Assembly (NCBI GenBank): GCA_025928435.1
Contig: JAICJM010000053.1
Span: forward strand, 1-20,749
DNA from: Thermoleophilia bacterium
GTDB lineage: Bacteria > Actinomycetota > Thermoleophilia > Gaiellales > JAICJC01
Direction of reading: 5' to 3'
DNA length: 20,749 bases
The number at the start of each line of letters is the position of its first letter. The stretch's first letter is position 1. Position numbers and translations under genes: made by a program. Under the pieces are notes generated by a model. It worked only from the letters and a program-made list of their open reading frames with translations, ran no database searches and was not told the DNA's origin. Below are positions 13,223 to 19,771 of this stretch, piece after piece.

Positions 13223-13995
13223 CCGCGCACGTGCACGAACGCCATCACGCGATGGTCGGCGCGGCGCTCGAGCTGGGCGATGCGGCCGCCGTTCGGCTCG
13301 CCGGAGGTGGTGACGTTGCCCTCGATCGTGCAGAACGTCGTGCCGGGCTGGCCCGTCCAGTCGTCGAACATGGCCACGTGGTCGGCGACGCCGTCGCCGT
13401 CCAGGTCGAAGACCGGCAGGTCGCCCGGAAGCGGCCGGCGGGTGATCGAGAGCTGGTTCTCGCCCCGCTGGGCGTCCCACAGGATGTGCGGCACGTACGC
13501 GTAGCGGGCGCCGGCGGAGAACGCCGTCGAGCCGGCCCGCGCGTAACACCACGACACGAAGATCGCCGCCCACGGCGCGGGCACGCCGTACCAGTCCGTG
13601 CAATCGATCCGGCGCGACCCGGCCGGCGTCTCCCGCTCGCCCACGTTGGAGATCGCGATGTCATAGGCCGTGTTCCACAGACCGACGTCCTGCGCCCGCC
13701 GGAGGCGGCGCGTGTGGGTGGCCTTGAAGGCCGGCGGCTGGGAGACACCGCCCGCCAGCATCGCCACCATGTCGGGCGAGGCGATCTCGTCGATCTGCTT
13801 CTCCGGGTAGCCGAGCCAGTACTTGGCCCGCCGCACGGCGGCCGCGGTGCGCTCGCCGTAGACCCCGTCGATCGGCCCCGGGTCGAATGTCCCGAACGGG
13901 TTGTGCAGGAGCAGCCGCTGCGCCTGGGCCACGTCGCCGCCCTCCATGGGCGGAGAGCTGAGGTGGAGTGGGACGGCGGTGGTCGTGGTCGCCAT
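13219..13995 (-). CDS. Peptidoglycan-binding / CHAP-like protein lacking the catalytic Cys
   Basis: A 258-aa protein with an N-terminal PG_binding_1-type repeat (about 18-62, containing FGTFDPGPIDGVYGERTAAAV) and a C-terminal CHAP/NlpC-like amidase fold (about 105-256). In such domains the nucleophile sits in a WC(A)xFVSW motif; here the text is PWAAIFVSWC (141-150), so Ala143 stands where Cys is expected. His206 (ADHVAMF) and Glu225/Asn227 (TIEGNV) keep the other active-site positions. DLDGDGVADH (197-206) resembles a calcium-binding DxDxDG loop. No signal peptide is visible. It may be a cell-wall-binding pseudoenzyme, or Cys132 or Cys150 may substitute. TAGTAT lies 11 nt before the ATG. Confidence 0.82.
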   Translation of the reverse strand: MATTTTAVPLHLSSPPMEGGDVAQAQRLLLHNPFGTFDPGPIDGVYGERTAAAVRRAKYWLGYPEKQIDEIASPDMVAMLAGGVSQPPAFKATHTRRLRRAQDVGLWNTAYDIAISNVGERETPAGSRRIDCTDWYGVPAPWAAIFVSWCYARAGSTAFSAGARYAYVPHILWDAQRGENQLSITRRPLPGDLPVFDLDGDGVADHVAMFDDWTGQPGTTFCTIEGNVTTSGEPNGGRIAQLERRADHRVMAFVHVRG

Positions 13996-14035
13996 TGGCC
14001 GCGGAAATACTAGTGGCCTGGCATCGCGCCCGCGT

Positions 14036-14578
14036 TCAGTTGAGCCCTGGATCCTCGGGCATCCGGGCCACGAGCCGGTACTCGCCGCCCTTGCGCTCGA
14101 GCACGTGGCTCCACAGGGCCTCCGTGTCGGCGCAGAACACGTCGCCGGGCAGGGCCGGCTCGATGAACCAGGCGTCCTCGTCGAGCTCGCCCTCGAGCTG
14201 GCCCTCGCCCCAGCCCGAATAGCCGGCGTACACGCGCACCCGGGTGACCTCCTCGGCCAGGTTGTCCATGTCCGAGTCGACGCCGATCGGAGCGATCGGG
14301 CCGCACACCGCGCCGTCCGGCGGCGGCCCGGCGTACTCGGCGAGCGCGATCACGGCCTGCGGCTGCACCGGCCCGCCCGCGAACACGTAGCCGTCGTCGA
14401 GCTCACCCAGCTCGGGCACCGCCTCGGGCACGGACAGCTCGGTGGGGCGGTTCAGGACGACGCCCAGCGCACCCTCCTCCTCCGAGTGCTCGATGACGAG
14501 CACCACGGTGCGGTGGAAGTTGGGGTCGACGAGCAGCGGGGCGGCGATCAGCAGCTTGCCCTTGAGGGACTCGGCCAC
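14036..14578 (-). CDS. YqgE/AlgH family protein (UPF0301)
   Basis: A 180-aa soluble protein with the family hallmarks: LLIAAPLLVDPNFHRTVVLV near the start, GALGVVLNRPT, FAGGPVQP, and YAGYSGWGEGQLEGELDEDAW in the second half. The family is widespread, structurally known but without an agreed function (AlgH was linked to alginate regulation in Pseudomonas). It starts with GTG at 14578; TAAACT ends 7 nt upstream, so a leaderless mRNA is likely. That -10 box overlaps the stop codon of the upstream binding-protein gene. Confidence 0.94.
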   Translation of the reverse strand: MAESLKGKLLIAAPLLVDPNFHRTVVLVIEHSEEEGALGVVLNRPTELSVPEAVPELGELDDGYVFAGGPVQPQAVIALAEYAGPPPDGAVCGPIAPIGVDSDMDNLAEEVTRVRVYAGYSGWGEGQLEGELDEDAWFIEPALPGDVFCADTEALWSHVLERKGGEYRLVARMPEDPGLN

Positions 14579-14585
14579 GCTCTGG

Positions 14586-14591
14586 AGTTTA
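14586..14591 (-). promoter_or_regulatory. Leaderless -10 box TAAACT overlapping upstream stop
   Basis: TAAACT (14591-14586) ends 7 nt before the GTG of the YqgE gene. Its first three bases are the TAA stop of the thiamine-precursor binding protein, so the last codon of one gene doubles as promoter for the next. Confidence 0.55.
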
Positions 14592-15554
14592 GGGACGAGC
14601 GACCAGGGCCGTTGCGTCCGGGGTCTCCTTCAGGAGCCCGTTGCGGTGCATCCAGTCGCCGAAGCGCTGCCAGGCGGCCGCGTCCAGAGGCCCCGTCCGC
14701 AGCAGCTTCAGCGTCGCGGGCACGCTGGCGCGGATCGTGCCCTGATAGTCGCGGTAGGCGTGCCCGACCATCACCTGCACGGCGGCGCTCGGGTGCTTCC
14801 GGGCCCAGCGGGTGGCCGCCGCGAGGGCCGTCACGAACCGGTTGACGCTGCGCCGGTACGCCGAGTCGGACCCCAGCTTGTCGCTGTTCGCGACGATCAC
14901 GAGCTCGTCGTAGCCGGGGACGCCGTAGCGGTCGTACGGGAACACGACCGGGTGCACGCCCTGCCGGTCGAACTGGATTCCCTCGATGTTCTGGAACACG
15001 CCGGCGACCGCGTCCACGCGGTTCTGGAGCAGCGCGGGCACCTGGTTGAAGTGGATGTTCTCGAGGTGGACGTCGGACGGGTCGACGCCGGCGTGCCGCA
15101 GCACGGTGTCGACGAACGCCGTGGTGCTGCTCGTGCCGTCGACGCCGATGGTCTTGCCGCGCAGGCCCGCCGGCGAGGTGACCCCGCTCTTGCCCGACGC
15201 GATGATCGAGCTCAGGGCCTCGGGCGCGACCGATGCCACGGCGACCACCGGAACGTGCTCCTGCTGGGCGTAGAAGAGCTCCGGCTCGTAGTCGATGCCG
15301 AGGTCGGTCGTCCCGGCCGCCACGAGCCGGATCGGGTCGGACACGTCCGACGGGGCGTGCGGCGTGACGTCGAGCCCGGCGCGGCGGAAGAACCCGTGGT
15401 CGATGGCGGTGTAGATCCCGACGTGGTCGGCGTTCGGGTACCAGTCGAGCGCGAGGCTGAGGTCGGTCGTGTGGCCACTCGTCATGGCGGCGCCGGAGCT
15501 GCCGCCGCAGCCGGCGAGGACGAGGACGGCGAGGAGGGCGAATCGGTGGCGCAT
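14589..15554 (-). CDS. thiY: ABC transporter substrate-binding lipoprotein, thiamine-precursor (ThiY/NMT1-like)
   Basis: A 321-aa exported lipoprotein: signal peptide with lipobox LAGC (lipid-modified Cys16), then an NMT1/SsuA-type periplasmic-binding fold. The opening LALDWYPNADHVGIYTAIDHG matches the ThiY/NMT1 signature where the pyrimidine ligand binds. It captures a thiamine precursor such as formylaminopyrimidine or hydroxymethylpyrimidine; the exact ligand is inferred from the TPP riboswitch and family. The ATG at 15554 is preferred over 15563: the Shine-Dalgarno-like GAAGGG lies 9 nt before the former and touches the latter. It is downstream of the permease but has its own promoter and TPP riboswitch. 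Confidence 0.92.
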   Translation of the reverse strand: MRHRFALLAVLVLAGCGGSSGAAMTSGHTTDLSLALDWYPNADHVGIYTAIDHGFFRRAGLDVTPHAPSDVSDPIRLVAAGTTDLGIDYEPELFYAQQEHVPVVAVASVAPEALSSIIASGKSGVTSPAGLRGKTIGVDGTSSTTAFVDTVLRHAGVDPSDVHLENIHFNQVPALLQNRVDAVAGVFQNIEGIQFDRQGVHPVVFPYDRYGVPGYDELVIVANSDKLGSDSAYRRSVNRFVTALAAATRWARKHPSAAVQVMVGHAYRDYQGTIRASVPATLKLLRTGPLDAAAWQRFGDWMHRNGLLKETPDATALVARP

Positions 15555-15555
15555 G

Positions 15556-15644
15556 GCTTGCATCCCTTCGCTGGCATGACCCAGATCAGGTTCGCGGGTC
15601 GGCGCTCCTGCGCCCTCTCAGCCCCGTGGGGCTCCCCGGCAAAC
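15556..15644 (-). promoter_or_regulatory. TPP riboswitch (THI element) for the binding protein
   Basis: On the minus strand the conserved cores are GCTGAGAGGG, ACCCGCGAACCTGATCTGG and CCAGCGAAGGGA, the THI-box hallmarks. P1 pairs GTTTGC (15644-15639) with GCAAGC (15561-15556, one G-U). Variable stems are AGCCCC/GGGGCT and GGCGC/GCGCC. The GAAGGG acting as Shine-Dalgarno is the conserved 3' end of the aptamer, and P1 closes 1 nt before the ATG at 15554, so TPP binding should block ribosome entry directly. No terminator hairpin lies between aptamer and gene, so control is translational. Confidence 0.97.
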
Positions 15645-15656
15645 GGTTTCCGGCTC

Positions 15657-16412
15657 TCAGTCTATCCGTCTGGCCCACGGGACAGCCAGCCGCTCGATCA
15701 GCGTCACGGCGCCGAACAGCGCCAGCGCGAGCGCGGCCAGCACGACGACGGCCGCGCCGACCAGCGGGGCGTCGTACTGGGCGGTGCCCTCGCGCATCGC
15801 GTCGCCGAGGCCCGAGCCGGAGCCGGCGTACTCGGCGAACAGGGCGGCGACCGCGGCGTAGGAGGCGGCCACGCGCATGCCCGTGAAGATCGACGGCAGC
15901 GCCCACGGCAGCTCCACCCGGCGGAAGATGGCCGTGCGCGACGCCCGCAGCGTGCGCATCACCCGCACGTGCTCGGGGTCGACGGAGCGGAACCCGTCCA
16001 GTGCCGCGACGGTGACCGGGAAGAAGCATACGAGCGCGACGATGACCAGCTTCGGTGCGAGCCCGAAGCCGAGGTAGATCACGAGGATCGGCGCGATCGC
16101 GACCACCGGGACGCTCTGCGACGCCACGAGCAGCGGATAGACCGCTCGCCGCACGGTGGCCGAGGCGTGCAGGGCGACCGCCGCCGCCAGTCCGAAGCCG
16201 AGCGCGAGCGCGAAGCCTGCCAGCATCTCCCGGGCCGTGACGCCGGCGGCCGAGGCCAGCGGCCCGCGCTCGTCCCACAGCGTCCGGCCCACGTCGGTCG
16301 GCGCCGGCAGCACGTACTGGGGCACGTCGCGCAGGCGCACGTACGCCTGCCAGGCCGCCACGAGCGCCGCCAGCACGACCATCCATGCGAGGTGCGCGCG
16401 CAGGCGCCTCAC
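15657..16412 (-). CDS. thiX: ABC transporter permease, thiamine-precursor importer
   Basis: A 251-aa inner-membrane permease with about six hydrophobic segments (near 8-24, 60-82, 92-116, 120-138, 180-198 and 214-238). The cytoplasmic coupling loop MRTLRASRTAIFRRVELPWALPSI (about 152-175) is the BPD_transp_1/SsuC-type EAA motif that contacts the ATPase. The GTG start at 16412 overlaps the TGA of the ATPase gene (GTGA), so translation is coupled and the two are controlled by the upstream TPP riboswitch. It forms an importer with the ATPase upstream and the binding protein downstream. Its last codons contain the promoter for the second riboswitch. Confidence 0.92.
   Translation of the reverse strand: MRRLRAHLAWMVVLAALVAAWQAYVRLRDVPQYVLPAPTDVGRTLWDERGPLASAAGVTAREMLAGFALALGFGLAAAVALHASATVRRAVYPLLVASQSVPVVAIAPILVIYLGFGLAPKLVIVALVCFFPVTVAALDGFRSVDPEHVRVMRTLRASRTAIFRRVELPWALPSIFTGMRVAASYAAVAALFAEYAGSGSGLGDAMREGTAQYDAPLVGAAVVVLAALALALFGAVTLIERLAVPWARRID
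15659..15664 (-). promoter_or_regulatory. Probable -10 box TAGACT for second TPP-riboswitch transcript
   Basis: TAGACT (15664-15659) lies 14 nt upstream of P1 of the riboswitch, inside the last codons of the permease. A start near 15652 would give an mRNA beginning just before the aptamer. Its presence would let the binding protein be made independently of the ATPase and permease. No strong -35 is visible. Confidence 0.45.
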
Positions 16413-17164
16413 CGCAACGCCTCCAGGGCCCGCCCGCGCGCCTCCAGGAAGGGCGCCGACGCGATCGTCTCGGCCCGCTCGCCGCCGCCGAACCCGGCAC
16501 CCAGCTCGAGCACGACCCGGCCCGGTCGGGCGGACATGACCGCCACGCGGTCGCAGACGAGGAGCGCCTCCTCGACGTCGTGGGTGACGAGCACGGTGGT
16601 GCGCGGCTCGGTCCGCAGCGCGTCGCACAACCACTCCTGCAGCTCGGCGCGGGTGATGGCGTCGAGCGCGCCGAACGGCTCGTCCAGCAGGAGCACGTCC
16701 TTGCCCGCCAGGAGCGTGCGCGCGAACGCCACCCGCTGGCGCATGCCGCCGGAGAGCTCCCAGGTGCGCCGCCGCTCGAAGCCGTCCAGGCCCAGGCGCG
16801 CGAATAGCGGGGCCGCCTCGGCCCGGGCGCGGCGGCGGCCGCCGCCCGCGTTCTCGAGCGCGACGCTCGCGTTGCCGAGCGCGTCGCGCCAGGGCAGCAG
16901 CAGGTCGCTCTGGGGCATGAGCGCGCACCGCTCCAGCCGCGACTCCGGCGTGCGGGCGCCCTCGACCGCGACCGTGCCCGTCGTCGCCCCCTCGAGGCCG
17001 GCGACGATCTCGAGCAGGGTCGACTTCCCGCACCCGCTCGGGCCGACGATGCCGGTCACCCCGTCGGGAGGGACGTGCAGCGACACGTCCTCCAGGGCGA
17101 CCAGGTCGCCGAACCGCTTGCTCACTCCCGACAGCTCGATGCCCCCGGGGGCCGCGCTCGCCAT
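16409..17164 (-). CDS. thiZ: ABC transporter ATPase, thiamine-precursor importer
   Basis: A 251-aa ATPase powering import. Walker A GPSGCGKST (41-49), Q-loop Gln84 in LMPQSDLLLPW, signature LSGGM (136-140), Walker B VLLLDEP with Asp160 and Glu161, D-loop GALD and switch His194 are all intact, and the QSDLLLPW region is typical of the SsuB/ThiZ group. The ATG at 17164 is preferred to 17173: GAAGGG is 9 nt upstream of it, and P1 of the riboswitch separates the two ATGs. First gene of the operon and 131 nt from the divergent methionine-cycle fusion gene. Confidence 0.94.
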   Translation of the reverse strand: MASAAPGGIELSGVSKRFGDLVALEDVSLHVPPDGVTGIVGPSGCGKSTLLEIVAGLEGATTGTVAVEGARTPESRLERCALMPQSDLLLPWRDALGNASVALENAGGGRRRARAEAAPLFARLGLDGFERRRTWELSGGMRQRVAFARTLLAGKDVLLLDEPFGALDAITRAELQEWLCDALRTEPRTTVLVTHDVEEALLVCDRVAVMSARPGRVVLELGAGFGGGERAETIASAPFLEARGRALEALR

Positions 17165-17165
17165 T

Positions 17166-17258
17166 GCTTGCATCCCTTCGCTGGAATGACCCAGATCAGG
17201 TTCGCGGGTCGGCGCGCGTGCGCGCCCTCTCAGCCTCCGCGGAGGCTCCCCGGCAAAC
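17166..17258 (-). promoter_or_regulatory. TPP riboswitch (THI element) for the ATPase-permease operon
   Basis: Same THI cores as the copy at 15556: GCTGAGAGGG, ACCTGATCTGG and CCAGCGAAGGGA. P1 is GTTTGC (17258-17253) with GCAAGC (17171-17166). The variable helices differ from the other copy but keep pairing: AGCCTCC/GGAGGCT and GGCGCGC/GCGCGCC. The 3' half (forward 17166-17213) matches 15556-15603 at all but one base. P1 closes 1 nt before the ATG at 17164 and there is no terminator, so control of ribosome access is expected. Confidence 0.97.
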
Positions 17259-17269
17259 GTTCCGGCCGA

Positions 17270-17275
17270 ACTCTA
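17270..17275 (-). promoter_or_regulatory. Probable -10 box TAGAGT for ATPase operon
   Basis: TAGAGT (17275-17270) would start an mRNA near 17263, five nt before P1 of the riboswitch. It lies beside the oppositely oriented -10 of the fusion gene (17284-17289), so the two promoters overlap and may compete. Confidence 0.45.
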
Positions 17276-17283
17276 CGTGCTCG

Positions 17284-17289
17284 TACACT
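17284..17289 (+). promoter_or_regulatory. Leaderless -10 box TACACT
   Basis: TACACT ends 6 nt before the ATG at 17296, with the same CCCGCG spacer as the box at 11581-11586. It fixes the start of the fusion gene; an upstream in-frame extension would run back through the riboswitch DNA. Confidence 0.62.
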
Positions 17290-17295
17290 CCCGCG

Positions 17296-19116
17296 ATGGC
17301 GCGCACCCTGCAACGCCTCGGCAGCGAGCCGCTCGTCTCCGACGGGGGCATGGGCTCGCTGCTCCAGACCGCGGTCGTGCGGGCCCGCTGCCCCGAGGAG
17401 GCGAACCTGATCGCGCCCGAGCAGGTGGTGGCGCTGCACGTCGCATTCATCCGCGCCGGGTCCGACCTGATCCTCACGAACACGTACGGCGCCAACCCGG
17501 TCAAGCTTGCCCCGCACAAGCTCGACGACCGCGTCGAGGCGATGAACCAGGCCGGCGTGAAGCTGGCCCGGGAGGCCCGCGAGGTGGCCGGCCGCGACGT
17601 GCTGATCGGCGGGTCGATCGGGCCGCTCGGGGCGGCTCCGGGCCGGCTCTCGCCGGAGGAGATGGCCGAGCTGTTCACGGCCCAGGCGGCGGCGCTCGAG
17701 GGCCGCGGCGTCGACCTCTTCGTACTCGAGACCTTCACCTCGCTCGACGAGCTCCGCATCGCCGCCCGGGCGGCGCACGCGGTCGCCGGCCTGCCGCTGA
17801 TCGCGCAGGTGACGGTCGGCGACGACGCCGAGACCCCGGCGGGCGTCGCCGCGGCCGACGTCCCGGCCGGGCTGGCGGAGCTCGATCCGGTCGCCGTGGG
17901 GGTGAACTGCAGCCTGGGGCCGCAGGCCGTGCTCGCCGGCCTGGAGCGCATGCGCACGGCCACCGACCTGCCCCTCACGGCGCAGGCGAACGCCGGCCTG
18001 CCGAACGTCTCGACCGGGCGGCTCGTCTACCCGAACGCGAGTCCGGAGTACTTCGGCGAGTACGCCGCCCACGCCCTCGCGCTCGGGGCGGTCGTCATCG
18101 GCGGCTGCTGCGGCACGACGCCGGAGCACGTCGCCGCCATCCGCCGGGCCGTGAGCGAGCGGCGCCCGCCGGCCGTTGCGCTGGGGCTGGTCGAGCGTGA
18201 GCTGCCGATCAAGGCGGCGTCCGAGGAGCACGAGAGCCTGCTCGCGGGCAAGCTGCGCCGGGGCGAGTTCGTCGTGTCGGTCGAGCTCGACCCGCCCAAG
18301 GGCGGCAATGTCGAGCGCCTGATCGCCTCGGCGCGCAGCCTCGCGGCCGCGGGCGGGGTCGACGTGTTCGACGTGAACGACAACCCGCTCGCGCGGGCCC
18401 GGATGAACGCGCTCATCGCCTCCGCGCTGATCGAGCAGCAGGTCGGAACGGAGACGATCCCGCACGTGACGCCGCGCGACGCGAGCGTGCGCGGGATCGA
18501 ATCCATGCTCCTCGGCGCGCACGCCGTCGGCATCCGCAACGTGCTCGCCGTGACCGGCGACCCGCCGCCGGCGGGCGACCCGCACGGGTCGGAGGCCGTG
18601 TACGAGGTTGACGCGATCGGTCTCACCCGCCTGATGACGGCGCTCAACTCGGGCGTCGACTACGCGGGCAAGGCGATCGACGACGCCACCAGCTTCCACG
18701 TCGGCGTGGCCGTGAACCCGGTCGCGGACGATCCCGACTGGGAGATCGAGCGCTTCGCCGCCAAGGTCGAGGCCGGCGCCCGCTTCGCCATGACCCAGGT
18801 GCTCTTCGACGCCGCCCAGCTGGAGCACTTCCTCGAGCGGCTCGGCGGGCCGCCGGCGGTGCCGCTGATCGTTGGCGTCTGGCCCGTGCGCAGCCACGCG
18901 CTCGCGCTGCGGCTGCACAACGAGGTGCCGGGCATCAGCGTGCCCGCGGACGTGCTCGGGCGGCTCGACCGCGCCGGCGCCGACGCGGCCCGCGAGGGCA
19001 TGGCGGTCGCCCGCGACCTGCTCGCGGCGGTGCGCGACCTCGCGGCCGGGGCGTACCTGGTGCCGCCGTTCAAGGAGCCCGAGGCGGTGCTCGAGCTGCT
19101 CAGCGGCGGCGGCTGA
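17296..19116 (+). CDS. Homocysteine S-methyltransferase / methylenetetrahydrofolate reductase fusion
   Basis: A 606-aa bifunctional enzyme of one-carbon metabolism. Residues 1-290 are a Zn-dependent homocysteine S-methyltransferase barrel with zinc ligands Cys205 (GVNCS) and Cys271/Cys272 (GGCCGT). Residues about 310-606 are an FAD-dependent MTHFR barrel (VVSVELDPPKGGNVE, NDNPLARARMN, LAVTGDPP, HVGVAVNP, FAMTQVLFD, VGVWPV). The second half makes 5-methyl-THF; the first moves a methyl group onto homocysteine to give methionine. The same fusion exists in Bacillus YitJ-type proteins. There is no cobalamin domain. No SAM riboswitch precedes it. Its 3' end overlaps the convergent cytochrome gene by 17 bp. 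Confidence 0.93.
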   Translation: MARTLQRLGSEPLVSDGGMGSLLQTAVVRARCPEEANLIAPEQVVALHVAFIRAGSDLILTNTYGANPVKLAPHKLDDRVEAMNQAGVKLAREAREVAGRDVLIGGSIGPLGAAPGRLSPEEMAELFTAQAAALEGRGVDLFVLETFTSLDELRIAARAAHAVAGLPLIAQVTVGDDAETPAGVAAADVPAGLAELDPVAVGVNCSLGPQAVLAGLERMRTATDLPLTAQANAGLPNVSTGRLVYPNASPEYFGEYAAHALALGAVVIGGCCGTTPEHVAAIRRAVSERRPPAVALGLVERELPIKAASEEHESLLAGKLRRGEFVVSVELDPPKGGNVERLIASARSLAAAGGVDVFDVNDNPLARARMNALIASALIEQQVGTETIPHVTPRDASVRGIESMLLGAHAVGIRNVLAVTGDPPPAGDPHGSEAVYEVDAIGLTRLMTALNSGVDYAGKAIDDATSFHVGVAVNPVADDPDWEIERFAAKVEAGARFAMTQVLFDAAQLEHFLERLGGPPAVPLIVGVWPVRSHALALRLHNEVPGISVPADVLGRLDRAGADAAREGMAVARDLLAAVRDLAAGAYLVPPFKEPEAVLELLSGGG

Positions 19117-19726
19117 CGCCGCCCGGCTCGTCCGGGCGCCAGGCGGGGTGGTGCTCGGCGGCCCATTCCGCGTCGACGCGGCCCGTGACGATCCCGGCGA
19201 GGGCGCGGCGGGTGCCCGGGTTCAGCACGGCCATGTAGAGGTGGCCGCAGACGAGGGCGATGATCGCGATCGCCGACAGGTTGTGCACGGCGCCGTCGAT
19301 GTTCGAGCCGGCGACGATCCCGTGCACTCGCGCCCACAGGTAGAGGCCGGATCCGGTCACCGTCACCAGGAACAGGCCGACGAGGATCGCGTTGGCCTTC
19401 TGGCCGGCGTTGAAGCGACCGATCGGCGGGGGATCGCCGCCGCGCCGCAGCGCCGCCCGCGGCGCCCAGGCGAGCCAGCGGCGGTCGTCGCGGTCGAGCG
19501 AGCGCAGCTCGCGGGCGGTGGCGCGCAGCGCCCGCCGGTCCCCGGCCGCCACGACCAGCACGAGCCCGGCGGCGAGGGCGAACACGCTCCCGACGTGCAC
19601 GGGGAAGACGGCGTCGTGGGCGACGTCCAGGCCGAGCGCGAGCCCGGTCGCGATCATCACCAGCACGCTGAGGGCGACGACCCAGTGGGCCGCGAGCTCC
19701 GAGCGGGTGAAGCGGCGCACGAGCAT
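19100..19726 (-). CDS. Cytochrome b, formate dehydrogenase gamma subunit-like
   Basis: A 208-aa membrane haem protein of the FdnI/FdoI (cytochrome b556) family, which passes electrons from formate dehydrogenase to quinone. Four membrane helices (near 12-32, 42-61, 112-132 and 148-168) carry candidate haem ligands His14, His44, His148 and His162. Family text includes RFTRSELAAHW, RFNAGQKANAI, GHLYMAVLNP and VDAEWAAEHHPAW at the C-terminus. The ATG at 19726 is chosen because TACCGT ends 6 nt upstream; an ATG at 19750 would add eight residues. No catalytic or iron-sulfur subunit gene is nearby, so its partner is elsewhere or it serves another dehydrogenase. Confidence 0.88.
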   Translation of the reverse strand: MLVRRFTRSELAAHWVVALSVLVMIATGLALGLDVAHDAVFPVHVGSVFALAAGLVLVVAAGDRRALRATARELRSLDRDDRRWLAWAPRAALRRGGDPPPIGRFNAGQKANAILVGLFLVTVTGSGLYLWARVHGIVAGSNIDGAVHNLSAIAIIALVCGHLYMAVLNPGTRRALAGIVTGRVDAEWAAEHHPAWRPDEPGGVSRRR

Positions 19727-19732
19727 GCGGCC

Positions 19733-19738
19733 ACGGTA
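19733..19738 (-). promoter_or_regulatory. Leaderless -10 box TACCGT
   Basis: TACCGT (19738-19733) ends 6 nt before the ATG at 19726. This decides between the two possible starts of the cytochrome gene, which lies only 45 nt after the ligase gene on the same strand. Confidence 0.5.
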
Positions 19739-19771
19739 CGAGCGGCCCATGAGAGCCGCGTTTGGCGGCGG

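Noticed and set aside
14442..17189. 915-codon plus-strand open frame
   Set aside because: It runs antisense through four convincing minus-strand genes and both TPP riboswitches and has no recognisable domain.
17259..17295. SAM or cobalamin riboswitch upstream of the methionine-cycle fusion
   Set aside because: The -10 box lies 6 nt before the ATG, so there is no 5' UTR to hold one; the only riboswitch there belongs to the opposite strand.
17230..18918. 562-codon minus-strand open frame
   Set aside because: Antisense of the homocysteine methyltransferase/MTHFR fusion; low-complexity Arg/Ala-rich product.
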